From Kalaharituber pfeilii (lineage: Eukaryota; Ascomycota; Pezizomycetes; Pezizales; Pezizaceae), in the NCBI GenBank assembly GCA_015179045.1, contig WHUZ01000157.1:1-64000 (forward strand): a DNA stretch of 64,000 nt, written 5' to 3'. The position numbers were made by a program, and so were the translations under genes. This document shows, one piece after another, positions 1-13,687 of the stretch; within the stretch, counting starts at the first letter, position 1, and every line of letters starts with the position of its first letter. Below the pieces are notes generated by a model, which searched no databases, was not told where the DNA came from, and saw only the letters and a program-made list of their open reading frames with translations.

Positions 1-466
1 TTTGACCTGCGGACGGTAACTTTCTGCGTTTACCACCTCCGTAACAAATTAATCTCAAGTAGTAGTATATATATACTAGTACATATATCTTAATATAAAG
101 AATAGTATATATTTATTAAATATTTTTTTTATTTACTAAATAGAATATTTAAAGTTATTTATTATAATACTTAATAAAATATTAATATACTTATAGTAAG
201 ATATAAATACTATTATAAATTTTTAAACTAAATATTTTTTTATTTTATAAAATATTAGTATTAATATCTTACTATAAATATTAATAATATTTATTAAGTA
301 TATAATAAATAACTTTAAATATTCTATTTAGTAAATAAAAAAATATTTAATAAATATATACTATTCTTATATTTAAGATATATGTACTAGTATATATATA
401 CTACTACTTGAGATTAATTTGTTACGGAGGTGGTAAACGCAGAAAGTTACCGTCCGCCAGGTCAAA
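1..466. repeat. AT-rich long-inverted-repeat (palindromic) element
   Basis: The first and last roughly 225 bases are inverted copies of each other. The GC-richer outer ends (1-60 and 407-466) match almost perfectly, with one missing base in the left arm. The inner part is nearly pure A/T and only partly symmetric. No open frame is present. Outer ends read TTTGACCTG on the left and the complement on the right. The arrangement fits a foldback or MITE-type DNA element, or a TIR element whose core was eroded by C-to-T mutation (RIP). Target duplications cannot be tested because the window starts at the left tip. Confidence 0.75.
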
Positions 467-1090
467 AAGACACTTGACTAGCGATACTCGCTAGTCCTCT
501 GCGTAGCTCATATAGTACTCATTATGCAACTGCGGCGCCTTTCCGGCTGTCGCATGTCGCTTACGTCGCATATGCGCATTTCGTATGCGCTTGCATTTTT
601 CGCGTTTCACGCGCTCCACCGGCCGCCCACACTACGGTCGCGGTGAACCCGTAACAAATTAAAGTAATAAATTTAATAGTACTTAGATACTAGAGTTAGT
701 TTTTAGATATATATAAGTTATATAACTAGAATACTTTATATTATAGTAATATAATATAAGATAAATAATTAAATAAAAGTCTTTAAAACTTTTATACTAG
801 ATAAAAAAATAAGTAATTAAATAAGAAATTATATTATATAGTATTTAACAGAAACTAGTATATTTTTATATACTTAACTAGTAATAGTTATAAATTTTAT
901 ATTAAAGTATCTAAATTCATTATATAAGAAAGTATTTAAACAACTAATATAATAAAATTTGAATAGCTAATATAATAAATTTGAACTTTTATATCTATTT
1001 TTTACTATCAAGTATATAAGAATATGCTAGTTTCTGCCAAATACTTATATAACATATAAATATGTATTTATTCTCTATCTAAATACTTAT
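467..1090. other. GC-richer island followed by AT-rich tract; no gene
   Basis: Bases 467-650 are GC-rich and include a 21-base hairpin at 476-496 (9-bp stem, 3-base loop). At about 652 the composition switches abruptly back to very AT-rich sequence until about 1090. The switch begins with CGTAACAAATTA, which also occurs at the inner edge of the left arm of the preceding palindrome (about 41-52). This suggests a second decayed copy of a related element. No coding potential is visible. Confidence 0.4.
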
Positions 1091-2250
1091 TTTTCTGTCT
1101 GGTAGTGCGGACTGTGTGAGTGCATAACTTTCATGCAATGTATTTCACCGCCAAAGCGAACCACACCGCCAGCGAACCAATTGTCCCACTAAAACAGGAC
1201 GACCGACAGAGCCTATATCTCCACCGCAACAAAAGAGTTTTCCATATAGTTTACAAGTGTCCTAAATACTATAAATCTATTCTCGTACTCAGAATGTTTC
1301 TTTCGCTAGAACTTTTGGGGAATTAGGTGTCATCACATTTTTACACAAAGTCTTCACATTCGTTTAGATGGCATTCTCATACAAAATGCTCATAAGTTCT
1401 CGATTGTGATGCCATCCTGTAAGTCATTGCTAATGGCCTTGAAATTGTATTCTTAGAGCTTACCTGTAAGTGAAATGATACGCAGAACTTTTCTCTGTTC
1501 AAGTTGAGCAATTGCATTGTCAGTATATCAATACCTAAATCTGGGGGTTCTTCACAGACAGATTGTTCATATGAGCACTTGGATATTGTGAAGGATCTTC
1601 CAAGCGCCTGTAAGTATCACTTTGTCTGTCTTTTTCCACTTTCATATACAGTGATGCCTGATTAAAGAAAGCATCTTGATATTTTTATCAGTTTTATTGA
1701 AGCTCTTGGACCGGAATTGTACTGTGGTAGAAATGTATGCGAAGAAAGCATGCATAATGTGCAGGGCCTTAATTCCTTAACGATAACGGTATTTGGTGAT
1801 TAGAGGTGCGGTATATAAAAGATGGATCTTATTCTAGCCTTCTTAGACATTGAACACAAAAATCGACGGTGATGGAGGAGATACATGCTCTGCCGGTGGT
1901 CCTGCTTTGGTGGGAAAAGTAGTTCGTTTGGTGGTGTGGTTCGCTTGGCGGTGAAATACAGTACCATTCTTGTTCCGAACTCAGGTCGGTCTCTAGTCGA
2001 CGCTCTCCATAACCGTGCACAATCGGGTTATATATCGCTGCTCTTCAACGCGCAAATTTGCTGCACAATGAAACTCCCGGCCTCGGGTCCCAGCAGCCTT
2101 GAGCTGGCTAATACCCATAATCAGTAATACGTTATGTCAAGGTGCACTGGTGAGCTAACCCTCGATCTGGGCTAGCTGCGCGGCCAGAGGCTACGTTAGG
2201 TACCCAGTTTGTGTACGTAGAGTAGACAGGTAGCTGCTGAACTTGACCCG
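1091..2250. other. Intergenic, nothing recognised
   Basis: Ordinary-composition sequence with only short, unsupported open frames on both strands. I see no splice-consistent gene model, RNA gene or element boundary here. Confidence 0.4.
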
Positions 2251-2257
2251 GGGATAT

Positions 2258-2326
2258 GGGTCCCTAACATAGGCCTGTAGCCTGTATACGAGGTTACGTG
2301 GCCGACGAAAAAAAAAAGAAAAAAAC
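2258..2326 (+). mobile_element. Decayed LINE-type 3' tail
   Basis: A stretch reading roughly CATAGGCCTGTAGCCTG, then GAGGTTACGTGG, is followed by an impure poly(A) tract. It matches, with transitions, the 3' ends at 2649-2742 and 22900-22987, where the version GCGGGGTTATGTGA precedes the A run. That pattern fits 5'-truncated non-LTR retrotransposon copies. Assignment rests on similarity between the three tails inside this window. Confidence 0.5.
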
Positions 2327-2648
2327 GACACTGGCATGCTGATGAATGTGGAACTGGTGATCTTGGCCTCGCTTGTGGCAGCTTGCGAAGCCCACTGAGC
2401 TGACAGTGGCATGGCACGCTCCTAATAGATACAGAGTACGTGACTCTGAAATGTCCATACTTAGACTCAGCGTGCCGGCCGAGCCTAAGCGAAAGCGGAC
2501 CGGGCTCGGACCAGGAGTTAGAAGTATAAGCTTACGTGTTAGCAAAAGTCTTCATTAGCCGCTGGAGGTAAAAGATAAAACGTGCAAGAGTCAGAACGGC
2601 CATTATGAGGCCACTGCGGGGTTTGTAGTCCTACTAAGGCTTAATGTT

Positions 2649-2742
2649 CCCTGCCATAGGCTAGTAGCCTGTATGCGGGGTTATGTGAACCCCCCCCCCC
2701 AAAAAAAAAAAAAAAAAAAAAGAAAAGAAAAAAGAAAAAAAA
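2649..2742 (+). mobile_element. LINE-type 3' tail with poly(A)
   Basis: CCCTGCCATAGGCTAGTAGC, then GCGGGGTTATGTGA, a C run and a long A-rich tail. It is the same 3' terminal sequence as the better-preserved insertion at 22511-22987. An open frame that reads from the tail into flanking DNA (2673-3029) is not a gene. Confidence 0.55.
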
Positions 2743-3402
2743 GGCTTAATGTGTCCAGGAAACGTAGGAGCGTTCAGGACGAATTGCAACAGGTTACATT
2801 CTCTGCTCCTCGGCGCAGCCACGATATTAATAAATTTCTCTACGTATACGGAACGCGAGTTTTATACTTCCCGTCAGAACAACCGACGTCGAACCAAGTG
2901 AATGGTCAGCCTATGGTTATAAGTGGGCAACCTGGGAGTAGTGATCTGCACTCCGAACAGGCGAAACAGAGGACTCGTTTACAACAAGAACAACTTACTG
3001 TTGGGACTCCTTTCTTGACCGTTGCTTAATCAGCCAACTATTCTACTTGTTACCCTGAGCGAAGAACAACCCACATCACAACAAACTGCAGCCTCAAAGC
3101 AAGCTGCTAAGTAAGCCAAGTGGAAGGAAAAACGGAGAATTTGTTTTATAACTACACATCAGCAAGGAGTCCAAGATGAAAAATTCCTGCACAGCAGGTT
3201 GAACAAAAATCTTGTCTTCGCCGTGAGAACTAACCTTCCCAGAAGCATCTCTTCTAGATTCATTTGATATAGATTGAAGTAGATCATTTCCCGAACATTA
3301 CCCCAACTGCACAACACTCATATATCTCTTGCGAAAACACAAACACCTCCATCATTCCATGCATATAAGCAATCTGGTGATTACTGAGTTAATATGCATC
3401 CC

Positions 3403-4107
3403 TCACCTTTTGTGCCTTTTATTCTCCTTATTTTCCCTTTTAGCTTTCCTCTGTTGCGCTTCTATCCATTGCTGCCTAGGCGACTTCTTTGTGAGGGGCA
3501 AAATTGGGGAAACTGTGGAATCCGTATCGAAGAAGAGAGACTTGACATCTTCGATTGAAAACCCCGTCGGTTTGGGTTTAAGGGGTGTGTCCAAAATACA
3601 CATAGCTTCGCCGAGTTCTTGCCTTTCCTGGGCGGATAATCCGCGGCTGCCAACTGGTGATGTAGACAGAATCCAGCCCTGATGTCCAATCCTGCGCTTA
3701 ACCTGCTCAGCTTTGGCACGCTTCTCCATCCCCTCAAACCAGATTTTGAGGTCGGCGATGTATCTGCTTTGTCTTTCAATGTGTTTTGTAGGAGAATCCA
3801 TCAGGCTCATCAGCATTTCGAGGGCCCTGATCGCTTCGTCGATATCCTTTTGTCGGCTGTTGCGTGCAGCGATTTCCGCCAGACAAGCTTCACACACAGT
3901 GCTTGCCAATTCAGGAGAATTGATTTTGCTAGTGATCCTAATCAGTCTGGTGTGGTACCCAGCACACACCAGCTCATGTTTGCCGAAGCATCTTTCCCGA
4001 GCGGCATTCGAGCTCATCTTTGTGTTGCAGGAACTGACGCCGCAGCTGTGGGGGTCTGGAGTCCATGTAGGACGGTGGAGCTTATGGTAATTTATCGACG
4101 CTGACAT
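3403..4107 (-). CDS. Hypothetical protein, Cys/His-containing, 234 aa
   Basis: Single uninterrupted frame of 234 residues; I do not recognise the family. The N-terminal third has a possible zinc-binding spacing: Cys at about 22 and 27, CFGKHELVCAGYH near residues 40-52, then VCEACLAE near 71-78. The middle (about 85-140) is charged and probably helical. The C-terminus is strongly basic (KRENKENKRHKR), as in nuclear or RNA-associated proteins. Two other open frames cover part of the same DNA on the opposite strand, but this one is longest and has the most protein-like composition. No intron is needed. The next recognisable coding sequence is over 3 kb away. Function unknown. Confidence 0.55.
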   Translation of the reverse strand: MSASINYHKLHRPTWTPDPHSCGVSSCNTKMSSNAARERCFGKHELVCAGYHTRLIRITSKINSPELASTVCEACLAEIAARNSRQKDIDEAIRALEMLMSLMDSPTKHIERQSRYIADLKIWFEGMEKRAKAEQVKRRIGHQGWILSTSPVGSRGLSAQERQELGEAMCILDTPLKPKPTGFSIEDVKSLFFDTDSTVSPILPLTKKSPRQQWIEAQQRKAKRENKENKRHKR

Positions 4108-5822
4108 AGGTGTTAAATCTGAATCGATGCTTCTTTGGGTATTCCGGGTGGTTCCTCAACTGAAGGCCTTTTTCTCAGAATCAGGCCAAGGGCTCTTTGA
4201 CCGCAAGGTGATTGGAGGAGGCAAGACTGAGATCAATGCAATATTGGTTCACTCTTTCAAGGTTACCCTCTGAGAATATGCCCAGATTCCCACAACTTAT
4301 TTCAACAACGAATTAATAAGTTGTTTGATATGGCAATGAAAAACCTATTGATAAAAAAACAGAATGTTAGCCGCAGTTTGTGGTCATTGCCATCACCAAC
4401 CGCATTACCACCAGGGTCTCGTCTATGAGGAGGACTTAAGTCTCTCGAACTTATTGAACTGTTGCGAAATGACTGTAAACAATATAAATGTCGATTACGG
4501 ATGTAAGTGAGTGTATAGGCCTCAATGGTAGATTGGCTAAATGGAAAATCCGTTTTCAGTCAGCTTTGACCGGGTACGCAGAGGGAAGCTTGAAGTCCTA
4601 GCATCTGGAGCGCTGAATGCCTCTCACAGCAAGCAGTCTTGAAGCAGAGGGGCTGTACTTGCGATCAATATATTTCAAGCTGAATCACGTCCAGTGTCAG
4701 TCTATATTTAGCTATGAAGCTGGACACGGAACAGAACAGATTTGTTGAGTGAAAGATGATTGCTGATTAGAGTGGGATTTGTTGCTGAAGAACTGAAACT
4801 TCACTTTATGAGCTGGTGCAGTGCAGCCAGGTGAGACGCAGCTACTTAGATTTCTAGGTTAATGTTTCATGAAGTCAACCTTCCTATCTCTGGGTCACCC
4901 AAGTATCGCACTCAGTCAAGACTTTCAAACGAAATTATGTTCCTCAAGCCAAAATAAAACACAACAGCAGCAGGTGAAGCGAGAAACACGTACGAACATT
5001 CCTGATCATGACCACGGATTCCCAACTGCGATTCGATTCTTTAAACAATCTCTGGAAGATATAGCGGAGCATTACTAACTTCTGCAAGCCCAAAGTCAAG
5101 GTTAAAAGTCTGTTAAGCGACTCTTGTGGAAAGGTTTACAAGCTCAAGATCGAAGCCTATATGACGCTGTGACTGTGACCGTCGCATCTGTGCTATCGAC
5201 ATTTTTTGAACAGTTAGGCAAGCTTGTTTTAGTGAGATAATTCTCGGTAAAGAAGTTATTATCACCGCGGGGACGCCATCGCTTATTGATATAAACCACC
5301 CAGTGCCGATACAGAGAATAAGACTGCTCATTGTCACAGGTGCACCATTTCGTTTACAACGATTTCTGCCACTGATGAATATGATGCTTTCTTTTGCAAT
5401 AGCATGATCTGTATGTAGCACATTGCCAGGTGAGAGTCGGGCCAAGACTGAGGTACACATACTCGAGCAAGCATTCAGGTTCTCATAAAGTACAGTAGGC
5501 ACGTCGATCGAGATGTAATGAGACTACAGGCCAGTTCCTAATCTGGATTGTGCACGTGATGACTAGAGTTATTTAACAAATGCTCTTTAGCACTTTAACT
5601 TTGGCCAGGTATTGCTCCCTAAAAGCGAGATACTTTTTCAAGAGAAAAAAAGCGAAATCCCCCGCATTGACAAGAGGATTTATAGATTTTAAGAACGGAT
5701 GTGTTGTACTGTAGTACAGGTCTTGCAATTAAGATTGCTGCCTTATTATGTCCACAAAAATTGGCACTAAAATAGTTACAAGACCATACATAAAAATCGA
5801 ACACATGGGATAAAAGAAATAT
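4108..5822. other. Intergenic, no supported gene
   Basis: No convincing gene. A 129-codon open frame on the minus strand (5113-5502) has no recognisable domain and no splice context. The remainder is unique-looking, moderately AT-rich DNA. Confidence 0.4.
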
Positions 5823-5935
5823 CGACGTCGACAAGACTCGAACTTGCGCACGCAGAGCGTAAGTGATTGTTGAGTTACAAGAAGAACACTTGTAGTTATT
5901 CTAATCACTCCCCTTAACCACTCGGGCACGACGTC
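5823..5935 (-). tRNA. tRNA-Ser (anticodon AGA) with intron
   Basis: Read on the minus strand this folds as a class II tRNA. The 7-bp acceptor stem is GACGTCG/CGACGTC with discriminator G. An A-box-like D arm begins GCCCGAGTGGTTAAGG. The anticodon stem AGTGA/TCACT carries the loop TTAGAA..A (anticodon AGA). A long variable arm has ACGC/GCGT paired, and the T arm GCAAG/CTTGT contains the B-box TTCGAGT. An intron of roughly 30 bases, starting TAACTAC and ending CAAC, interrupts the loop just 3' of the anticodon, the normal position. A TTTT terminator lies a few bases downstream. CCA is not encoded, as expected for a nuclear gene. It decodes UCU/UCC-type Ser codons. Confidence 0.93.
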
Positions 5936-5970
5936 TCATTTTAGTACTCTTGCCGTTTATAGCTAATTTG

Positions 5971-6002
5971 ATGACTCCCCTTAACCACTTGGCCACGACG
6001 TC
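5971..6002 (-). pseudogene. Truncated tRNA-Ser 5' half (tandem relic)
   Basis: About 35 bp upstream of the intact tRNA-Ser, on the same strand, the first 32 bases of the tRNA recur with three changes (GACGTCGTGGCCAAGTGG, then TTAAGGGGAGTCAT). The similarity also covers a few bases of 5' flank. The anticodon loop, variable arm and T arm are absent, so it cannot be a functional tRNA. It keeps an A box but no B box. It looks like the leftover of a partial tandem duplication. Confidence 0.8.
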
Positions 6003-6224
6003 CCATTTGAATGTGCCATTTGTAAAGAAAGTCTACAGACTTGCCGTACACTTTGAGGGAATCAGAAAGCTTGTGTCTTATCTGTGGCTCTCCTGTACCT
6101 GAGTAATTGTAAGATATAGCCCAGAAGAACCTAGTATGATATGGCCAACGACAAACATCTAGAAATCTAGCCCAGTATGTAAGCATTGTTTAAGTTGAGG
6201 AACTGCCAGAGTACCTTAGACGAA

Positions 6225-6700
6225 GAAGCATTTTGGCATTGTAGTACATGAAATAGCTTTAAGAAACTAGGGAACGTCCGAAATTAGCTGAAAGCTGCTA
6301 ACAGGGATTTAGGGCAGATCACTAGAGTTTGGTTGAGAAGGAAATACTCATGGAGGAGGGGAAATCCACTAGCCCTGTGGTGTACTTGGAAGGGCACGCA
6401 GTGCTAGCAACAAATAGTGAGATTGGGAGAGGAATGGCTGAGATCCTGTCGGTACGAGTGGGACAGACCATCACAAAGGGTATGTGAATTCTGCGTACCT
6501 GGGCTCCCAAATCAATTTGTTGTCCTTATGCGGCCTGCTTCTGCCTACTATTATCATGGGAGCTCGTGGGCTATACATGACTTTGGTTTTGTCTTTTGAT
6601 ACTCCCTGCAACAGGGTTTTATCTTTATATCTTCTTTTGTATCATAGTCCTCAGGGCGGCGTATGAGTAATTATTTTTTTTTTAAAAATAATAAATTTAA
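6225..6700 (+). mobile_element. Non-LTR retrotransposon relic (gag-like fragment plus 3' tail)
   Basis: Closely similar over its length to 10340-10880. One frame contains VRLGEEWLRSC..YEWDR, resembling the RLGG.W...PYEWDR portion of gag-type ORF1 proteins of fungal LINEs. Stops and frameshifts interrupt it. It ends with CCTCAGGGCGGCGTATGAGTAAT followed by a T/A-rich tract; this terminal signature recurs at 10857 and, reversed, at 29400-29435. No reverse transcriptase sequence is present between the gag-like part and the tail. Not functional. Confidence 0.5.
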
Positions 6701-7141
6701 AAAACTGCCAGAGGTATACGGGGTACGAGGCTAAAGGTATACTTGGCATGAGGTAACCAGACTAGGCATGAGGCTACCTAAGTTCCAGACGCCTAGCAAA
6801 GGCCTTATTAGGAAGCAGTAATTGTCGGGCTTGGCGAGCTCGCCTCATATGAAACTTGTGTGAGGGTATAAGTAAGCGTTTCTTCTCCCTCTTCCTCTTG
6901 GTCCAACCTGATCCCGCTTAATTTCTCCCCAACTGCCAGTGCAGGATACTTACAAGAACTGACTGCCATACATGCACAACAAGATTCTCAAGCCACTCTC
7001 GTCCAGCCGCTGGTCTCAAGTTACAACTACATCATCAAGCCCGCATCACCATCACTGCGCCCAAGTGCCACATATTAAACACGAAACACTGGCGTGATCA
7101 CCGCAACGCCAGAATCTAGGCACAGAGAACGCAAACGTCCG

Positions 7142-9399
<2,258 letters not shown>

Positions 9400-10880
9400 A
9401 GCTTTCAGTGTTCTACTCAGTTGCCAGCACATCAATCCAGTGCCAAGAGCCAATAGGAGTGCTCAAACACCAGCTACTCAACCAATAGGAGGGAAGAAGA
9501 AGATGAGAACCTCCGGAAGCCCCCGCCCCACCCCTAGAGGATCCCACCCATGCCCCCAGCCCTCCTCCGGAGGTCGAGATATTAGACTGGGATGTTGTTT
9601 ATAGGGAAATGAAGGAAAATGTGAGCTTTACATGGGCCATGGTCCTGGCATCATTGTAGAAGCGCAATTCAGGAAAAGCATTCCCAACCTCAGGGTCAAC
9701 TTTCGTGTTTAGGTGGGAAGAGAATGCTTCCGCGGTAGTCCGTGCAAGCGGGCCGGAAGGGCCCCTTCCAAACTGGCTTGCCGTTCAGAACACTACACCA
9801 CCAGCACCGGTGCTCACAAGCTCATTCACAGTTCTGTGCTCGGAGCAACCTACCCTCGAGCCTACTCCTGAGATAAGAGAGAAACTAGGAACCAGCCCCA
9901 TTACAGTCCTATATTCGGAGCAACCACTTCTAGAGCAACTTTACGGAGCCCACATCAGCTGCATTAACAAGTTCTACTGTGGTACACTCAGTTGAGCCAC
10001 CCCCGAGCCCACCTCAGAGCCCGCATACACCAAAAACGGAGGCTAGCCGGAAGCGTAAGGGCAAGGCTCCGTCAGTCCAGAATTGCATTCAAAAGACAGC
10101 TGAGCGACAGAGAGGCAAAGAATATTGCTGAGTCTGGTACCATCCCACCTAGCATCCCCCTCCAGATGCACCCAGGCCCCCAGCCGCCCAGCATCTTGGG
10201 CAGGGAAGAAAGCGACAGCCAGGTAGGGAAGAGAAGTACAAGCAGATTCGAGCGCCACCAATCTCTCTCACACCACTGACACTTCTCCTCCTACAATCAG
10301 CGCCCCCACTGCCACCACCACAGAGAAGTCTCAGAGAAGGGAGCAATTCGGCATTGTGTACACGGAATAGCCTTAAGGAAGAATCTAGGGAATGCCCGCA
10401 ATTGGCTGGAAACTGCTAACAGAGGCTTGGGACAGATCATCGGGATTCGATGGCTGAGAAAGAAGGAGACACTCATAGAGGAGGGGGAACTCACCAACTC
10501 AATTGTGGTATACTTGAAGCTGAGCCAACACCGGGAAGAGTGAGACTGGGAGGGAAATGGCTGAAGGTCATGCCAATATGAATGGGACAGGAGACGTTTA
10601 CTTCTAGGGCAGATAATGTGAACGTCACTTGCTTGATGTCCCCGTATACCCACATGAGGAGTGAGATTAACCTGGTTTGTTTCCTTTTGCCTGTATCACA
10701 GAGAGCTCCATGGGCATCACATTAGTTTTGTTTGGATTTTCACTTCTCTTACTTTCACCTGCCTTACTAGCGCGGGTCGTGGGTCTCTACACTTTTTTTG
10801 AATGTCTCTATCTTTATTTCATTATTTCCTCTATAATTATTCGCCATAGCCCATAGGGTGGCATGTGAGTAATGATATAT
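9400..10880 (+). mobile_element. Degenerate non-LTR retrotransposon region
   Basis: The right part (10340-10880) is the second copy of the gag-like relic at 6225-6700. A frame with IRWLRKKETLIEEG and then NSIVVYLK, followed after a frameshift by a YEWDR-like end, resembles the C-terminal half of fungal LINE ORF1 products. Several stops are present. The end reads CATAGGGTGGCATGTGAGTAATGATAT, the tail signature shared with the other copies. The left part (about 9400-10330) holds interrupted Pro/Ser-rich frames that may be the N-terminal half of the same ORF1. That extension is tentative, and the left boundary is not resolved. Confidence 0.45.
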
Positions 10881-11898
10881 TGAAAAGAAAAATTGCCTTG
10901 AGTATCGCTAGGAAAATTGGTTGAGGTGGGGGCCACTCTGGTTTCCCGGAATGTTGTCGATCATATTGATAGATGGAACAGCATGTCAAAGTTTCACAAG
11001 ACGCCTACATTATGCACTGTTAATTGGTCTTGACCAAGATGAAGTGCATCATACAGCGGTGTATCCACACCCATGTGCAGGGAACGAGAAATCGTTGACG
11101 CTCAATCATCAAGCATCTGGGGGATATGGGGAACGACAGTCCGCGGGCAAATAGAGACAACTACTGGAATCGACATCTAGTCTTGCTTCGGCATCGACTG
11201 TTTGTGCTACCTTCGTTGTCGGGTAACGCTCTCCGAATTCCTCTTAAAGGTAAGCCGACTACCGCTTATGGAAGGTAGTTCATTATTGAGGTCTTGGCGT
11301 ACTGGTTCGATATCGAGTTGCAAACAAGTAGGTTAATGTTTCTACATATGTTAAGCAACTGATAAATGCATGAGTAAAATGAGCAGGAAGGTACAGAGAA
11401 CTACATTCCATACCATAAAAAATTCGTGAATAAGGTTCCAAGATACGCCGGTTTGTAATTGTAAGGTAAGTAAAGAAAAGAGGGGTATGCAGGAGGGAAA
11501 GTACTAGGGACGAATAGAAGAGTCGACTATGCTCACTCGATTGAGGACGGAGAAGAACATAAAAAGAGATTGGTGGGAGAGAATATGAAAAAGGGAAAGT
11601 GCGGAGTGCAAAGTGTAAAGTGTGCGGAGATAACAAACTTCGTAGCACCTACCTTTCAGGTGCAGGGGGGTAATAAACCCTGATGGATAAGTGAGATGGG
11701 GCCTTAAGAGACGAGTGAAAGTGATGGAAAATAAAGAAAAGATTTGCAATTGGAAAAATTCTTCGCCGAACTATTGAAATCATAGAGCAGCAACCGGATC
11801 ATGCAACTTGGTGCAAAGAGGGTAGTCATAATTAAACTCTAACCTCCAGCGTGCTATTGTTTGAGAAACTTCGCATATAAAAGGATGTGCCAGTCGAG
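10881..11898. other. Intergenic, no supported gene
   Basis: Only short unsupported frames. The Ser/Leu-rich minus-strand frame at 11283-11648 has no domain or splice context. Confidence 0.35.
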
Positions 11899-11988
11899 GG
11901 GGCGAGGTAGTCTCATGCCAAGCCCCTAGGGCACTCTCCGTGCGCATGGAGAGTGCCCTAGGGGCTTGGCATGAGACTAGGGGCGAGG
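11899..11988. mobile_element. 72-bp perfect foldback element with 9-bp target-site duplication
   Basis: Left arm 11908-11939 and right arm 11948-11979 are perfect 32-bp inverted complements separated by the 8-base loop GTGCGCAT. Arm termini read TAGTCTCATGCC outward to inward. The 9-mer GGGGCGAGG flanks both sides (11899-11907 and 11980-11988) as a direct repeat, which is what a transposition event leaves. A 9-bp duplication is typical of Mutator-like elements. That family assignment is an inference; the symmetry and flanking repeat are directly visible. Confidence 0.82.
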
Positions 11989-13687
11989 CGGATCATGTAG
12001 AATGTGGCATTGTGTGTGCAGTGCCCGGCTCCAAGCAAGAAGGACTTCGGTGCAGGGGCCCTAACGCTACAATGATGGAGAGCTGCATGCAGGGTTAGGG
12101 AAAAAAAAAAAAAAAATTCGTGCGGGGTGCTCCACTACTGCCGGCACGAGCCTCATCACGACTAAGTAGAGTCAACTTTAAGGCTGTTCAAGGAGGCAGA
12201 TTTGTGCAGGATGCATGAGAGACTTTGCAGTGGCCAAGTACTTGGGCAATGTATGATGTATGTTGTTGAGCGATAAGTTCATCAGTTAAATACAATTTCA
12301 GTTTGGCCTAGTTCAGCTTGTCTATTGTTGAGATATCCAAATTTTCCAGTCCGATCCCGTCTTCAGTTCAGGCTCTAATCTAGCGACGGGTGTAAGAATT
12401 GAAGGGAGGGCAGAAACAACTTCGTACATAGAAGGTATAAAATGATTGTAAAGGAATGCCATAAGGAATCGCCACAGATGATCCCGTTAGGATGCTCAAG
12501 GAATGTAATATCTACTATAATATGCAGTGGCTAGTTGCGGTATACCGCTAAGGCGATGCTGACTCGGCGGACTGAGCGGTAGATAGTAGTTTCCTCTTTG
12601 ATTGCGTGAGACTATCCTTTCTGGGTAGTAAGATTGGCACGAAACCTCTGACCGAACTCTCTGAGGAATAATGGTCTTCTCCAATTTCATTGACGGAGTC
12701 CTACTTCTAACGGGGTGTCGGCCCACCTCTGTACTTCAGAAGACTACTTACTTCACTTGCGTTAACCAAAGGCCATTACTTTGCACGGGGAAAGCGGGGA
12801 TCAACGCCAATGTCAAAATAGAGGATCAGCTGTCCGAAGAGAGGAAAGCAGTCATTGAGATTACCATTGCAATTGCTTCTACAAGCAGAGAAGGATAGAT
12901 GGACTACTTTTGTATCCCGTAATCTTAATTCCACCCCGGTTCCCTCTGCCTCTATAGCTACTTCTAGCACTAAATCATCTAAATCTCCTCCTTTCTGAAC
13001 GCACCGCATCCTCTACTATTCCTACGTTAGAATACAGGATTCTATATTCCCCTACTACTCTACCAAAACCTTTGCCAACGGAGGTCCTTCAACCAAAATC
13101 TCTATCGCTTTTCCTACCCTCTTCCGACAAAAAGTGGTTCCTAAAGAACCTAAAAATGGTTACTATTAGGCTCTACAGAGCTTCCAGGACTCAATTGAGC
13201 AGTCCTCAAATAAGATCCGCTCGTGCATAAACCGAAATATATGAGAAGGATACGGAACTCTGAATTGCGGGGATTTACAACCTAAGTTAAATGCTGGAAA
13301 GCACCCAAAGTCATCAGAACGAAAGCTATTGACGTTTGAGTGTCTGAAATTTTATTTCTTAAATACAACTGAAGGGATGTGATAATATTCATCGAACCGA
13401 CGCAGGAGAGATGATTGGAAATGCCTTTCTCCTCCGGGGCTTCTTATGCCAAAGGTGGGAGTCTAAAGAGACTTGGCAAGACCTTCGGATCCAGTTATTG
13501 GCCGATTGAAAGAGAACCCTCCACTCATGGAATCTGAATTCTGTATCACTATATTGAAAGTTGGTTTCTCACCGTCCTTTATTCTACCAAAGGGCCGGTT
13601 TCGCTATTAGCAGGTCCAACATTCCCAGATCTTTCAAGAATGAATTTACACGAGAAGGTACAAATGAAGGGAAGTAGTGGCCATTGA
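11989..13687. other. Intergenic with possible upstream part of a decayed gene
   Basis: An A run occurs at about 12102-12116. From about 13000 to 13210 a plus-strand frame is open for some 70 codons without a supported start or product. It could be the eroded upstream part of the relic at 13688-14240. Nothing else recognised. Confidence 0.3.

Noticed and set aside
2673..3029. 118-codon frame starting in a LINE tail
   Set aside because: Begins in the poly(A) tail of a retro-element and has no recognisable continuation.
5113..5502. 129-codon minus-strand frame
   Set aside because: No domain, no promoter or splice context; left as intergenic.
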